56,508 nt of DNA from Dehalococcoidia bacterium (GTDB taxonomy: Bacteria; Chloroflexota; Dehalococcoidia; Lucifugimonadales; Lucifugimonadaceae): NCBI GenBank assembly GCA_029936155.1, contig JAPYUK010000011.1, positions 1-56,508 on the forward strand, given 5' to 3'. Shown in pieces: positions 36,056-45,393 of the stretch. Within the stretch, counting starts at the first letter, position 1; the number at the start of each line of letters is the position of its first letter. The notes under the pieces were generated by a model. That model did no database searches and was not told the origin of the DNA. It was given only the letters and a program-made list of their open reading frames with translations. Both the position numbers and the translations under genes were made by a program.

Positions 36056-36526
36056 ATGGCACGCAGGCGCCGCGCTCAGCGCAGGCAAATAGCTCCAGAT
36101 CCCCTCTATGGGAGTGTCGAGCTGACCCGATTCATCAATCGCCTGATGATTGGCGGTAAGAAATCGGTTGCGCAGAAGGCTATGTACGAATGCCTCGAGA
36201 AGCTCGAAAAAGAAACCGACAGGCCCGGCCTGGAAGTGTTCGAGCAAGCAGTACGTAACGCAATGCCAGCATTGGAAGTAAAACCTCGCCGAGTAGGTGG
36301 AGCAACTTACCAGGTGCCGGTTGAAGTGCGTCCCGAACGTCGGGGTGCACTAGCGCAGCGATGGCTGATCATAGCTGCGCGTGAGCGTTCAGGTAGTCCG
36401 ATAGCCGACCGGCTGTACTCAGAACTACTTGAAGCTTCCCGTGGGGGAGGCGTCGCCGTCAGGCGTCGTGAAGATCTTCACAGGATGGCGGAAGCCAACA
36501 GGGCCTTCGTCCACTACCGCTGGTAG
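36056..36526 (+). CDS. rpsG: 30S ribosomal protein S7
   Basis: A protein of 156 aa, the usual length, beginning with a basic stretch MARRRRAQRRQIAPDPLYGS. It carries FINRLMIGGKKSVAQKAMY, NAMPALEVKPRRVGGATYQVPVEV and the C-terminal DLHRMAEANRAFVHYRW. S7 nucleates assembly of the 30S head by binding the 3' domain of 16S rRNA and lies near the E site. It follows rpsL after 107 nt that hold a hairpin and precedes fusA by 68 nt. Confidence 0.97.
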   Translation: MARRRRAQRRQIAPDPLYGSVELTRFINRLMIGGKKSVAQKAMYECLEKLEKETDRPGLEVFEQAVRNAMPALEVKPRRVGGATYQVPVEVRPERRGALAQRWLIIAARERSGSPIADRLYSELLEASRGGGVAVRRREDLHRMAEANRAFVHYRW

Positions 36527-36594
36527 GAACAAGCAAAACTTAATCAGCCGCAAATCCGCTCCGATGCCCAATTTCTGGCACGGGGACGGAACGA

Positions 36595-38688
36595 ATGGCA
36601 ACAGTGATGACAATAGCATCTGCAAAAAAAACCGACCTTCAAAAAGTTCGGAACATAGGCTTCATTGCCCACATCGACGCCGGTAAAACTACCGTGACAG
36701 AGCGCGTGCTCTTTTTCACTGGTGAGACTTACAAGATCGGTAACATCGATGAAGGCACAACCGTTATGGATTTCATGTCGCTTGAACGCGAACGTGGAAT
36801 CACCATCGGTTCAGCCGCAACCAACGCCCAGTGGGATGGCCACCAGGTCAACATTATCGACACCCCTGGTCACGTCGACTTCACAGCTGAAGTGGAACGT
36901 AGCCTGCGTGTGCTCGACGGCGGAGTAGTGGTTCTCGAATCTGTGTCCGGTGTGCAGCCTCAGTCAGAGACAGTCTGGCGCCAGGCCGACACCTATAATG
37001 TGCCCCGTCTCATCTTCGTAAACAAGATGGATAGGCTCGGTGCCGATTTCAATTACGCCGTACAGACCGTGCACGAACGTCTCGGTGCAAATGCAGTTCC
37101 GATCCAGATGCCTATGGGCGCTGAATCGGAATTTGTTGGACTGATCGACCTTGTTGCACGCAAGGCTTACTCGTACGCCACGCCTGAAGCGATTGAGCAT
37201 GAGATTATTGATATTCCTGCGGAGTACGCAGAAGCAGTCGAAGAAGCACGGCAGCACCTCGTCGAGAAGGTCGCAGAGACCGATGACGACCTGATGTTGA
37301 AGTTCCTCGAAGAAGAGGAAATTGGTGAAGAAGAACTTAAGGCAGCACTTCGACGTGCGACTATCTCCCTTCAGATCTTCCCGGTATGTGTTGGTTCAGC
37401 GCTTCGACACCGAGGTGTTCACCCTCTGCTCGACGCAGTTATCGACTACCTCCCATCACCGCTCGACGTTGATTCCATCAAGGGTGTAGACCCTGCCGAT
37501 GAGTCGATCAAGTTGGAACGAAAGCCATCCGTCGACGATCCGATGTCGGCACTGGCATTCAAAGTGGTTACCGACCCCCACGTTGGTCGGCTCGTATACC
37601 TGCGAATCTACTCTGGGATTCTTGAATCCGGTGAAAACATCTACAACTCGACCACTCGTTCTAAGGAACGCATCGGTCGGTTGATGGTTATGCATGCTGA
37701 TTCTCGTGAAGAAAAGAAATCAGCAGGCCCAGGTGAAATCGTTGCTGCGATTGGTCTTAAGGACACAATCACCGGACAGACACTCTGCCCGCAGAACACA
37801 CAGATTTCACTTGAAAAAATCTCGTTCCCAGACCCGGTACTATCCGTTGCGGTTGAGCCCAAAACTCGAACCGACCAAGAAAAGATGTCGACCGCATTGG
37901 TTCGACTCGCGGATGAAGACCCCACTCTCGTCGTTTCTAGCGATGAGGAAAGTGGTCAGGTCATTCTCGCTGGAATGGGTGAACTTCACCTCGAGGTTAT
38001 CGTTGAGCGAATGCGACGAGAATTCAACGTCGATGCAACGGTTGGCGCTCCCCGAGTTGCCTATCGTGAGACCGTTACTAGGGCCACAACTGCCCAGGGT
38101 AAATTGGTCAAACAGACTGGTGGTCACGGACAGTTTGGTGACTGCACACTACGACTCGAGCCTCTCGAGCCGGGTGAAGGGCTGTTATTCGAATCTGAAA
38201 TTACTGGTTCGACCCTACCTCGCGAGTACTTCAAGCCGATCGAGCAGGGCTTCCGAGAAGCCGCCCGTTCGGGTGTGATAGCCGGATTCCCGGTTGTCGA
38301 CATGAAGGCAGTGCTGGTAGACGGTTCGTACCACGAAGTTGACTCTTCAGAAATGGCTTTCAAAGTGGCAGCGTCTATGGCGTTCAAGTCCGCTATGAAC
38401 AAGGGCAAGCCTGCCTTGCTTGAGCCGATCATGAAGATTGAAGTTGTTACTCCTTCTGAATTCCTTGGTGATGTGCTTGGCGACTTGAACTCCAGGCGAT
38501 CACAGGTTCAGAACATGGAATCTCGTGGCGAAGCGCAGGTTATCAGTGCCTTCATCCCGCTCGCGGAAACATTCCAATACGCCACGCACGTTCGATCAAT
38601 CACAACTGGTCGTGCCAGCTTCTCTATGGAGCTGGATCACTACTCGGCTGTGCCCAAGAACGTCGCAGAGAAAGTGACAGGAAACTAG
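36595..38688 (+). CDS. fusA: elongation factor G
   Basis: A 697-aa translational GTPase of normal length. G1 is AHIDAGKTTVTERVL, G2 lies in RERGITIGSA, G3 is DTPGHVDFTAEV and G4 is NKMDRLG. The later domains contain GMGELHLEVIVERMRREF and the domain IV loop region QTGGHGQFGDC. It drives translocation and, with RRF, ribosome recycling. The start ATG is close to a purine-rich GGGGACGGAACGA. The next gene is rpsJ, 3 nt on. tuf, which often stands between them, is absent. Confidence 0.97.
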   Translation: MATVMTIASAKKTDLQKVRNIGFIAHIDAGKTTVTERVLFFTGETYKIGNIDEGTTVMDFMSLERERGITIGSAATNAQWDGHQVNIIDTPGHVDFTAEVERSLRVLDGGVVVLESVSGVQPQSETVWRQADTYNVPRLIFVNKMDRLGADFNYAVQTVHERLGANAVPIQMPMGAESEFVGLIDLVARKAYSYATPEAIEHEIIDIPAEYAEAVEEARQHLVEKVAETDDDLMLKFLEEEEIGEEELKAALRRATISLQIFPVCVGSALRHRGVHPLLDAVIDYLPSPLDVDSIKGVDPADESIKLERKPSVDDPMSALAFKVVTDPHVGRLVYLRIYSGILESGENIYNSTTRSKERIGRLMVMHADSREEKKSAGPGEIVAAIGLKDTITGQTLCPQNTQISLEKISFPDPVLSVAVEPKTRTDQEKMSTALVRLADEDPTLVVSSDEESGQVILAGMGELHLEVIVERMRREFNVDATVGAPRVAYRETVTRATTAQGKLVKQTGGHGQFGDCTLRLEPLEPGEGLLFESEITGSTLPREYFKPIEQGFREAARSGVIAGFPVVDMKAVLVDGSYHEVDSSEMAFKVAASMAFKSAMNKGKPALLEPIMKIEVVTPSEFLGDVLGDLNSRRSQVQNMESRGEAQVISAFIPLAETFQYATHVRSITTGRASFSMELDHYSAVPKNVAEKVTGN

Positions 38689-38691
38689 GGA

Positions 38692-39000
38692 ATGCCAGGA
38701 CAGAAAATTCGAATCGTCCTAAAAGCGTTCGATCACCGACTTCTAGACATCTCAGCTCAGCAGATTATGGAAACTGCCGAACGAACAGGTGCCCAGACGG
38801 CAGGACCGGTTCCTTTGCCCACGGCAAAGCGAAGGTTCGCTGTGATTCGAGGGCCTCACGTACACAAGGACTCCCGCGAGTACTTCGAGTTGCGCGTTCA
38901 CAAACGCCTTATCGACATCCTTGAGCCAAGCTCAAAGACCATCGATTCGCTGACACGACTCAACGTACCCGCTGGTGTCGATATCGCTATCAAGCTCTAG
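38692..39000 (+). CDS. rpsJ: 30S ribosomal protein S10
   Basis: A protein of 102 aa with the standard S10 sequence: [56 protein letters not shown]. It binds the 30S head and also serves as NusE in antitermination. It begins the S10 cluster but lies only 3 nt after fusA, so the str and S10 groups are joined here. The stop codon sits inside a 10-bp palindrome, GCTCTAGAGC. Confidence 0.97.
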   Translation: MPGQKIRIVLKAFDHRLLDISAQQIMETAERTGAQTAGPVPLPTAKRRFAVIRGPHVHKDSREYFELRVHKRLIDILEPSSKTIDSLTRLNVPAGVDIAIKL

Positions 39001-39015
39001 AGCAAGTAAACGAAA

Positions 39016-39639
39016 ATGACTATCGCTGGACTTCTCGGTCGGAAGATCGGAATGACAACTTACTACCACGACAACGGAACCGCAGAGTCGGTTACGGCAG
39101 TCGAGGTCGGGCCGTGTGTCGTCACTCAGGTGAAGACGGATGCTCGAGATGGCTACGAAGCCGTTCAGGTCGGGTTTCTTGCCGCAATCAAGCTGAACCA
39201 GGCCGAAGCCGGGCATCAGACCCGATCAGGCGGACAGTTCTCTCACCTTCAGGAATTCAGCGTGGATGACCTCGCAGAGTTTGAAGTTGGGCAAGAACTA
39301 AAAGCCGACGTATTTGAAATTGGAGAGTCGATCAAAGTGGTCGGTACCTCCAAAGGTAAGGGTTTCGCAGGTGTTGTACGCCGGTGGAACTTCGCTGGTG
39401 GGCCAAAGACTCATGGTCAGTCCGACCGTCACCGCTCACCTGGTTCCATTGGTGCAGGTACCTCTCCGGGACGTGTATGGCCAGGAACCAAAATGGGTGG
39501 ACACTATGGTGTCGACAGAATCACAGTAAAGGGCCTGAGGGTCGTAGCTGCCGATGTCGAAAAGAACGTGTTGCTGGTTCGAGGTTCCATTCCAGGAGCA
39601 AAGAACGGCATCGTTCGAATCGAGAGGCAGGGCAAATAA
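39016..39639 (+). CDS. rplC: 50S ribosomal protein L3
   Basis: A protein of 207 aa. LLGRKIGMTTYYHDNG at the start, KGKGFAGVVRRWNFAGGPKTHGQSDRHRSPGSIGAGTSPGRVWPG in the extended loop that reaches the peptidyl transferase centre, and VLLVRGSIPGAKNGIVRI at the end are all canonical. L3 starts 50S assembly on 23S rRNA. The TAA overlaps the rplD ATG (TAATG). Confidence 0.97.
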   Translation: MTIAGLLGRKIGMTTYYHDNGTAESVTAVEVGPCVVTQVKTDARDGYEAVQVGFLAAIKLNQAEAGHQTRSGGQFSHLQEFSVDDLAEFEVGQELKADVFEIGESIKVVGTSKGKGFAGVVRRWNFAGGPKTHGQSDRHRSPGSIGAGTSPGRVWPGTKMGGHYGVDRITVKGLRVVAADVEKNVLLVRGSIPGAKNGIVRIERQGK

Positions 39640-40277
39640 TGGATCTGCAAGTAAAAGACAACAAAGGCAAGGTCGTCGGATCAGTTGCAGCAAGCGATTC
39701 TGTCTGGCGCGCCGAGAGTAACGACGCGCTCCTGCATCAGGTCGTCGTGGCCCAGCAGGCGAATAAGCGCCGCGGTACTCAAGACACACAGCAACGTGGC
39801 GATGTGAGCTTCTCTACGCGGAAGATTCGACCGCAGAAGGGATCAGGTCAGGCTCGACAAGGCAGCCGACGCTCTCCGCTCCTAAAGGGTGGTGGTGTTG
39901 CTCACGGGCCACACCCACGAAGCTACCGTCAACGCCTTCCTAAGAAGATGCGCCGACAGGCGTTGCGAATCGCTCTCTCAGAGAAGATTCGAGACGAGGG
40001 CGTGACCGTTCTCGATGCACTGAGCCTCGGCACACCTAAGAGCAGCACAATCCGCGACATAGTTGCGGCATTCGAGCTCAAGGGCCGAACACTCATCGTT
40101 ACCGGTGCCACCGATCAAAATGTGATCAGGTCAGCCAGTAACCTCAGTGGCGTTGAAGTTCAGGCGGCAACGCTCATGAACCCGCTCGAGACCACGAGTG
40201 TTACAAACCTGATCGTTACGCAGGAAGCTCTGGAGGCTATCGATAGTCTCTGGGGAGCTGACGGAGGCAATGAGTAA
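39639..40277 (+). CDS. rplD: 50S ribosomal protein L4
   Basis: A 212-aa protein from the ATG at 39639 that overlaps the rplC stop. The open frame extends far upstream but only as a shadow of rplC. Typical L4 parts are HQVVVAQQANKRRGTQDTQQRGDVS, the loop KIRPQKGSGQARQGSRRSPLLKGGGVAHGPHPRSY that lines the exit tunnel, and a C-terminal globular part. In E. coli L4 also represses its own operon; no such leader is evident here. Its stop overlaps rplW in the same TAATG way. Confidence 0.95.
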   Translation: MDLQVKDNKGKVVGSVAASDSVWRAESNDALLHQVVVAQQANKRRGTQDTQQRGDVSFSTRKIRPQKGSGQARQGSRRSPLLKGGGVAHGPHPRSYRQRLPKKMRRQALRIALSEKIRDEGVTVLDALSLGTPKSSTIRDIVAAFELKGRTLIVTGATDQNVIRSASNLSGVEVQAATLMNPLETTSVTNLIVTQEALEAIDSLWGADGGNE

Positions 40278-40561
40278 TGAGCCTCGCTAACGTTCTACGA
40301 CGACCAATCGTTACCGAGAAAAGCACTCTTTTCAGCGAACAGGGTCGATATGTATTTGAAGTTGATACGGCCGCAAGCAAGCACGACATTGCACGTGCAG
40401 TCGAATGGGCATTCGATGTCAAGGTAGTCAAAGTGAACACTTTGAAGGTTCCGGGCAAGGTAAAGCGATACGGTCGACGACCGTCGAAGCAGCCCGACTG
40501 GAAGAAGGCCATCGTTTCTCTACAGGCCGGCGACTCTATTCAGTTGTTTGAGGGGGCATAA
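40277..40561 (+). CDS. rplW: 50S ribosomal protein L23
   Basis: A protein of 94 aa: VLRRPIVTEKSTLFSEQGRYVFEVDTAASKHDIARAVEWAFDVKVVKVNTL and then the basic loop VPGKVKRYGRRPSKQPDWKKAIV. L23 lies at the exit of the tunnel and is the docking point for trigger factor and the signal recognition particle. It overlaps rplD by one base and ends 3 nt before rplB. Confidence 0.96.
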   Translation: MSLANVLRRPIVTEKSTLFSEQGRYVFEVDTAASKHDIARAVEWAFDVKVVKVNTLKVPGKVKRYGRRPSKQPDWKKAIVSLQAGDSIQLFEGA

Positions 40562-40564
40562 CGA

Positions 40565-41392
40565 ATGGGACTTAAAGAATTTAAGCCTACGTCTCCTGGC
40601 CGTCGCGATACTGTCGCCGACGACTATAAAGACATCACGACGAACAAACCCGAAAAATCATTGCTGGCTCCCCTTAACAAAAAGGGTGGTCGTAATAACC
40701 GAGGGCGAATTACTGTTCGACACCGTGGTGGTGGACACAAGCGCCGTTACAGGATTGTCGACTTCAAACGCGACAAGACTGGCACAGCGACAGTAATGTC
40801 GATTGAGTACGATCCAAACCGAACGGCTCGAATCGCGCTGGTTCGATTTGAAGATGGCATAAAACGGTACATCGTTGCACCAAACGGACTTGTCGTTGGC
40901 GACAGGATCGAAAGTGGTGACGATGTTCCTGTAACCAACGGGAACTCTCGAAAACTCGGCACGCTCCCAACTGGTACGCAGGTTCACAATATTGAAGTCA
41001 CTCCCGGTAAGGGTGGCCAGATGGCAAAGAGCGCCGGTACGGTTGCTCAGGTCATGGCACACGAATCGGGATACACACTCGTTCGACTACCGTCGGGTGA
41101 GATGCGAAGGCTGCTGAGCACATGCACAGCAACCGTGGGTCAGGTCTCCAATCTGGACCACAAGAACGAAAAACTTGGTAAAGCTGGTCGGAACCGTCAC
41201 CGCGGTCGCCGCCCAACCGTTCGAGGTTCAGTAATGAGCCCGGCAGCTCACCCGCATGGTGGTGGTGAAGGACGTTCCGGTATCGGAATGCCTGGACCTA
41301 AGACCAAATGGGGTAAGCCGGCACTTGGTGTACGTACGCGTCGAAACAAGCGCACGAACAAATTCATCCTGAGGCGGAGGTATGACCGCTAA
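40565..41392 (+). CDS. rplB: 50S ribosomal protein L2
   Basis: A protein of 275 aa and normal length, with [12 protein letters not shown] at the start and the RNA-binding core [24 protein letters not shown]. The C-terminal [34 protein letters not shown] contains the conserved histidine region near the peptidyl transferase centre. GAGGGGG lies 8 nt before the ATG. The stop codon falls in a small hairpin described separately. Confidence 0.97.
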   Translation: MGLKEFKPTSPGRRDTVADDYKDITTNKPEKSLLAPLNKKGGRNNRGRITVRHRGGGHKRRYRIVDFKRDKTGTATVMSIEYDPNRTARIALVRFEDGIKRYIVAPNGLVVGDRIESGDDVPVTNGNSRKLGTLPTGTQVHNIEVTPGKGGQMAKSAGTVAQVMAHESGYTLVRLPSGEMRRLLSTCTATVGQVSNLDHKNEKLGKAGRNRHRGRRPTVRGSVMSPAAHPHGGGEGRSGIGMPGPKTKWGKPALGVRTRRNKRTNKFILRRRYDR

Positions 41393-41401
41393 ATAAGCGG
41401 T
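41385..41401 (+). promoter_or_regulatory. hairpin spanning the rplB stop codon
   Basis: ACCGCT and AGCGGT form a 6-bp stem with loop AAATA holding the TAA stop. A similar stem CCGCT/AGCGG spans the secY stop at 49906-49919. Neither has a T-tract. They may mark mRNA ends or processing sites within the operon, or be chance. Confidence 0.35.
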
Positions 41402-41420
41402 TATTCGAGACTAATAACAG

Positions 41421-41699
41421 ATGTCAAGGTCAATCAAAAAAGGTCCGTACGTAGACCCAAAGCTGATGAAAAAGGTAGTTGCGTTACAGGCTGCCGGATC
41501 ACGTAACGTGATCCGGACTTGGGCGCGCGCCTCAATGATCATGCCCGAAATGGTTGGTCTAACGATCGCCGTACACGACGGTCGTCGATTCATCCCAGTT
41601 CTCATCACAGAAAACATGGTCGGTCACAGGCTTGGTGAATTTGCACCTACCCGAACCTTCCGTGGCCACATTGGCAGGTCCGATCGGACAACGGGTTAG
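41421..41699 (+). CDS. rpsS: 30S ribosomal protein S19
   Basis: A protein of 92 aa: [24 protein letters not shown]-like segment [46 protein letters not shown]19 sits in the 30S head with S13 and touches the A-site tRNA region. It is 28 nt after rplB and 2 nt before rplV. There is no clear Shine-Dalgarno sequence. Confidence 0.96.
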   Translation: MSRSIKKGPYVDPKLMKKVVALQAAGSRNVIRTWARASMIMPEMVGLTIAVHDGRRFIPVLITENMVGHRLGEFAPTRTFRGHIGRSDRTTG

Positions 41700-41701
41700 T
41701 T

Positions 41702-42037
41702 ATGGCGATAGCAAGAACAAAAAACGTAGGTATTTCTGATTACAAGCTTCGACTTGTGATGGATCAGATACGCGGCAAGATGGTTCTCGACGCATTCCCA
41801 ATGCTTCGATTCATGACCAGCCCTGCTGCAGCTGAAATCTTGAAAATTCTCAAGGCTGCTACTGCAAACGCTGAGAACAACGACCTCCAGTCACGAGATG
41901 ACTTGAAGATCGTTCGCATTACAGCCGACAAAGCAACCTGGGTTCGCCGTTTCAGGCCGAAGGCACGAGGCCGTGTTGGAGCGTTTGACCGCCCAACATC
42001 TCACATCACCATTGAAGTTGGCGAGGTAAGGATCTAG
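41702..42037 (+). CDS. rplV: 50S ribosomal protein L22
   Basis: A protein of 111 aa with YKLRLVMDQIRGKMVLDAFPMLRFM, KILKAATANAENN and the hairpin tip VRRFRPKARGRVGAFDRPTSHITIEV, which lines the exit tunnel and is the site of macrolide-resistance changes. The order rpsS-rplV-rpsC is standard. The stop TAG is 2 nt before the rpsC ATG and lies in an ATCTAGAT palindrome. Confidence 0.96.
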   Translation: MAIARTKNVGISDYKLRLVMDQIRGKMVLDAFPMLRFMTSPAAAEILKILKAATANAENNDLQSRDDLKIVRITADKATWVRRFRPKARGRVGAFDRPTSHITIEVGEVRI

Positions 42038-42039
42038 AT

Positions 42040-42870
42040 ATGGGTCAAAAGACACACCCGATCGGGTTCCGACTCGGCGGCGTACAAGATTGGCGAGCAC
42101 ACTGGTTCGCTTCCAAGGCATCGGACTACCGACGCCTTACAGAAGAAGACCAGAAGATTCGTGGCCTGATCAGCGGTCGATACGCTGAATCTGGCGCTAT
42201 CTCTCGTGTTGAAATCGAACGTGGTACGCAGGACTTGGTTGTAACGATCAACACTGCACGCCCTGGCATCATCATCGGACGAGGTGGCACGCGGGTCGAT
42301 GAGCTTCGAGGCGATCTCGAAAAGCTCACCGAGAAGCGCTCACGCCTGAATATTCAAGAAATCCGACAGCCAGAACTCGACGCGACCCTTGTTGGTCAGT
42401 CGATCGCTGAGCAGCTCGAACGGCGTGTCGCCTACAGGCGAGCAGTTCGACTTGCAATGCAGCGAACAATGCAGTCGGGCGCGCTTGGCATCAAGGTTGT
42501 TGTATCGGGTCGACTCGGCGGTGCCGAGATCGCTCGAACTGACAAGCAGAAGGAAGGTCGAACGCCGCTACACACGTTGCGTGCGCAGATCGACTTCGCG
42601 GTATCCGAAGCCAAGACTACTTTTGGTGTTATCGGCATCAAGGTATGGATCTACACCGGAGACATGATTCCTTCAGCCGAAAACCTGAGGGCACGATCAA
42701 TGGCTCGTCTGTCGCTGGGTGCAAGCCCAGAAAGCCAGGCTGGCCAGAGTAATCAGGGCGATCAGGGCAATCAGAAGCCATCTGGCGGCGGCGGTCGTGG
42801 TGGTTCTCGTGGTCGAGGATCACCAGCACCGAAGACTCCTAAGGCCGACAACAACGGGGGCGCAAGCTAG
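42040..42870 (+). CDS. rpsC: 30S ribosomal protein S3 with Gly/Gln/Asn-rich C-terminal extension
   Basis: A protein of 276 aa, about 50 more than typical. The core is normal: GQKTHPIGFRLG, the KH domain with RPGIIIGRGGTRVDELRGDL, and GRLGGAEIARTDKQKEGRTPLHTLRAQIDF. After residue 228 comes a low-complexity tail of repeated GNQ-like units, then GGGGRGGSRGRGSPAPKT. S3 forms part of the mRNA entry tunnel, so a flexible RNA-binding tail there would be near incoming mRNA (inference). Confidence 0.96.
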   Translation: MGQKTHPIGFRLGGVQDWRAHWFASKASDYRRLTEEDQKIRGLISGRYAESGAISRVEIERGTQDLVVTINTARPGIIIGRGGTRVDELRGDLEKLTEKRSRLNIQEIRQPELDATLVGQSIAEQLERRVAYRRAVRLAMQRTMQSGALGIKVVVSGRLGGAEIARTDKQKEGRTPLHTLRAQIDFAVSEAKTTFGVIGIKVWIYTGDMIPSAENLRARSMARLSLGASPESQAGQSNQGDQGNQKPSGGGGRGGSRGRGSPAPKTPKADNNGGAS

Positions 42871-42872
42871 AC

Positions 42873-43289
42873 ATGCTTCAACCAAAGCGCACAAAGTTCC
42901 GCAAGGAGCACCGTGGTCGAATGAACGGCATTCGAACCAAGGGTTCGACGCTGGTCAGTGGTGAGTTTGGTCTCAAAGCAGTCGGCCCGGGTTGGGTCAC
43001 TGCTCGAGAGATCGAAGCAGCTCGACGTGCAATTACTGGATATGTAAAACGTGGTGGTCAGGTTTGGGTTCGACTGTTCCCAGACAAGCCCGTAAGCGCA
43101 CGACCCGCTGAGACCCGTATGGGTGGTGGTAAGGGTGCAGTCGATCACTGGGTGGCGGTTGTTCACCGTGGGCGGATGCTCTACGAAATGGCTGACGTTC
43201 CGGAGGTTGACGCACGAGAGGCTCTTCGCCGAGCAGCTCACAAGCTTTCGATCCCGACCAAGATCGTTTCTCGGAGCGACGAATTTTAA
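42873..43289 (+). CDS. rplP: 50S ribosomal protein L16
   Basis: A protein of 138 aa: MLQPKRTKFRKEHRGRMNG, FGLKAVGPGWVTAREIEAARRAI, RVFPDKPVS-like segment VRLFPDKPVSARPAETRMGGGKGAVDHWVAVV. L16 helps position the tRNA acceptor arms in the 50S A site. It follows rpsC by 2 nt. A 60-nt gap separates it from rpmC, longer than most gaps in the cluster. Confidence 0.96.
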   Translation: MLQPKRTKFRKEHRGRMNGIRTKGSTLVSGEFGLKAVGPGWVTAREIEAARRAITGYVKRGGQVWVRLFPDKPVSARPAETRMGGGKGAVDHWVAVVHRGRMLYEMADVPEVDAREALRRAAHKLSIPTKIVSRSDEF

Positions 43290-43349
43290 AGATGCCCGAC
43301 TGGTGCTCGCACTAAGCGAGCAACGATTTTTGGCAGAAACTGACAAACG

Positions 43350-43574
43350 ATGCAGATTAGCGAAGTAAGAGAACTGAACGATACCGAACTCCAAGAAGAG
43401 CTCGGTGATCAAGAACGCGCCATGATGAACCTCAGGTTCCGCAAGGCGACTATGCAGTTGACGAACACGAACGAACTCGGGACTACCCGAAAGACAATCG
43501 CGCGTATCAAGACTGTGCTTCGAGAACGAGCGATCACAGAAAACTTGGAAACCGCACAAGCAGAGGGAGAATAG
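43350..43574 (+). CDS. rpmC: 50S ribosomal protein L29
   Basis: A 74-aa helical protein: MQISEVRELNDTELQEELGDQE, MNLRFRKATMQLTNTNELGTTRKTIARIKTVLRER. These match the L29 two-helix hairpin. It lies at the tunnel exit beside L23. The last ten residues are an extra acidic tail. rpsQ starts at the next base but one. Confidence 0.93.
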   Translation: MQISEVRELNDTELQEELGDQERAMMNLRFRKATMQLTNTNELGTTRKTIARIKTVLRERAITENLETAQAEGE

Positions 43575-43575
43575 G

Positions 43576-43902
43576 TTGGCGCGCAAACAGCAAACCGGCA
43601 CTGTTCTGAAAGATAAGAACGACAAGAGCGTTGTAGTAGGTGTCTCTTGGTTACAGCGTGACCGTATATATAAGAAGGCCCGACGAAAGTTGACCAAGTT
43701 TGTTGTTCATGACGAACAGAACTCGGCAACGGTTGGCGACCACGTACTGATCGAAGAAAGCCGACCAGTGTCGAAGACCAAGCGATGGCGTCTGGTCAGC
43801 ATCATCGACAAGGTCGATGTTGCCGAAGTGCAGCCTTCCGACATCGTCAGCGAGGCCGCGCTTACTGGTGCGGACGAATCTGAAGAAGAGTCGGGGGATT
43901 AG
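43576..43902 (+). CDS. rpsQ: 30S ribosomal protein S17 with acidic C-terminal extension
   Basis: A protein of 108 aa from a TTG start, against about 85 in most bacteria. The OB-fold core is clear ([60 protein letters not shown]). After residue 82 there is a tail ending in an acidic run ([12 protein letters not shown]). S17 binds the 5' domain of 16S rRNA early in assembly. It is 2 nt before rplN. Confidence 0.95.
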   Translation: MARKQQTGTVLKDKNDKSVVVGVSWLQRDRIYKKARRKLTKFVVHDEQNSATVGDHVLIEESRPVSKTKRWRLVSIIDKVDVAEVQPSDIVSEAALTGADESEEESGD

Positions 43903-43904
43903 GC

Positions 43905-44273
43905 ATGATTCAACGAGAGTCACGGCTTAAAGTCGCCGACAACTCTGGCGCACGTGAGGTGCTTTGCATCAACATCGTCGGAGGAAGCGCGCGTCGTTAC
44001 GCAAGCCTGGGTGACGTGATCACCTGCACAGTTAAAGATGCTCAGCCCGGTGGCACCGTGAAGATGCACCAGGTTGTAAGAGCGGTAGTAGTGCGAACAT
44101 CGAAAGAAGTTCGCCGAAACGATGGTTCGTACATCAGGTTCGATGACAACGCGTGCGTGATCATCGGCGACGATGAAAACCCACGTGGTACTAGAATCTT
44201 TGGCCCGGTGGCTCGTGAACTTCGCAACAAGCAGTTCATGCGCATCGTGTCGCTGGCTCCGGAGGTTCTCTAA
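43905..44273 (+). CDS. rplN: 50S ribosomal protein L14
   Basis: A protein of 122 aa of normal length: [81 protein letters not shown]14 lies at the subunit interface and binds the silencing factor RsfS. The ATG is 2 nt after rpsQ. Confidence 0.97.
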   Translation: MIQRESRLKVADNSGAREVLCINIVGGSARRYASLGDVITCTVKDAQPGGTVKMHQVVRAVVVRTSKEVRRNDGSYIRFDDNACVIIGDDENPRGTRIFGPVARELRNKQFMRIVSLAPEVL

Positions 44274-44277
44274 ACCA

Positions 44278-44592
44278 ATGGCGCAAACACGAATTAAAAG
44301 AGACGACGAAGTACTCGTCATCTCAGGAAAAGATAAAGGTAAGCGCGGTTCGGTGATCCGAGTTCTCGTTGATCAGAATCGAGTCGTTGTTGAAGGTGTA
44401 AACATGGTTACTCGCCATGTGAAAGCACAGCCCGGCGTCGCACAGACCGGAATTGTTCAAGGTGAAGGCTCGATAGCCCTCTCAAATGTAATGCTCATCG
44501 ATCCAGAAACTGGCAATGCCGGTCGCACTGGTCAGAGAGTCCTCGAAGACGGGACGAAAGTAAGGACGGTCAAGAGTGGCAAACGCTCCTGA
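44278..44592 (+). CDS. rplX: 50S ribosomal protein L24
   Basis: A 104-aa protein from the ATG at 44278 ([20 protein letters not shown]). The frame is open upstream but that part overlaps rplN and is not homologous. The KOW motif follows ([24 protein letters not shown]), then [31 protein letters not shown]24 is one of the first proteins to join the 50S subunit. Its 3' end overlaps the rplE start by 17 nt. Confidence 0.95.
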   Translation: MAQTRIKRDDEVLVISGKDKGKRGSVIRVLVDQNRVVVEGVNMVTRHVKAQPGVAQTGIVQGEGSIALSNVMLIDPETGNAGRTGQRVLEDGTKVRTVKSGKRS

Positions 44593-45373
44593 CGATAAAA
44601 AAGAAGAACAGGTAGTAGAGGCAAAAGCTTCTGCAAAGAAGCCTGCAGCAAAGAAGGCAGCCGCCAAAAAGCCGGCCGCCAAGAAAACTGCTGCCCCAAA
44701 GGCAAAGGCTGCCGCCAAAAAGTCTGCAGAAAAAGCTAAGGCTGAATCGAAGCCCGCCGCCGAGAAAAAGGCAACGCCTAAGAAGAAGGCTCCGGCGATT
44801 GTTGCTGAAGTCCCGCGCATGAAGCAGGTCTACCGCGACGACGTAGTAGAAGTGCTGAAACGCGAGTTCGGTTACAAAAATCTGATGCAGGTTCCGAAGA
44901 TCGAAAAGATCGTTCTGAACATCGGTCTTGGCGAAGCTCTCGACAGCAACTCGGCCGTTGGCGCTGCTACTGGCGATCTCCAGAAGATCACCGGCCAGAA
45001 GCCGCTTGAAAACAAGGCTCGCGTATCGATTGCAAACTTCAAACTACGTGAAGGTTCTGTAATCGGCACGTCGGTAACCCTCAGGGGTTCTCGTATGTGG
45101 CAGTTCTATGACCGATTCGTGAACATCACGCTTCCACGAACGCGTGACTTCCGCGGCATTAGCCGTACGGCCTTCGATGGTCGAGGCAACTACTCTCTGG
45201 GACTGCGCGATCAGTCGACTTTTCCTGAGATTGACTACAATGAAATTGATCGAATGCGGGGAATGCAGTTGACGTTTGTCACTACCGCCCGCACCGATGA
45301 AGAGGGGCGACGTCTCCTCGAACTACTTGGCATGCCATTTGCGCGTGTTGATGAGCCCGTTGGGGCCCTCTAA
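44576..45373 (+). CDS. rplE: 50S ribosomal protein L5 with Ala/Lys-rich N-terminal extension
   Basis: A protein of 265 aa from a GTG overlapping rplX, about 85 longer than usual. Residues 15-75 are almost only Ala, Lys, Pro and Glu, in repeats such as AAKKPAAKK, like the tail of histone H1. The L5 core begins near residue 82 ([61 protein letters not shown]). L5 binds 5S rRNA in the central protuberance. A start at the ATG of MKQVY (44819) would give the short form and cannot be excluded. Confidence 0.93.
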   Translation: MANAPDDKKEEQVVEAKASAKKPAAKKAAAKKPAAKKTAAPKAKAAAKKSAEKAKAESKPAAEKKATPKKKAPAIVAEVPRMKQVYRDDVVEVLKREFGYKNLMQVPKIEKIVLNIGLGEALDSNSAVGAATGDLQKITGQKPLENKARVSIANFKLREGSVIGTSVTLRGSRMWQFYDRFVNITLPRTRDFRGISRTAFDGRGNYSLGLRDQSTFPEIDYNEIDRMRGMQLTFVTTARTDEEGRRLLELLGMPFARVDEPVGAL

Positions 45374-45393
45374 ACCACCTGGAGTTATTTGTA

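Noticed and set aside
39384-39638. Upstream extension of the rplD frame
   Set aside because: It is a shadow of rplC; L4 begins at 39639 in a TAATG overlap.
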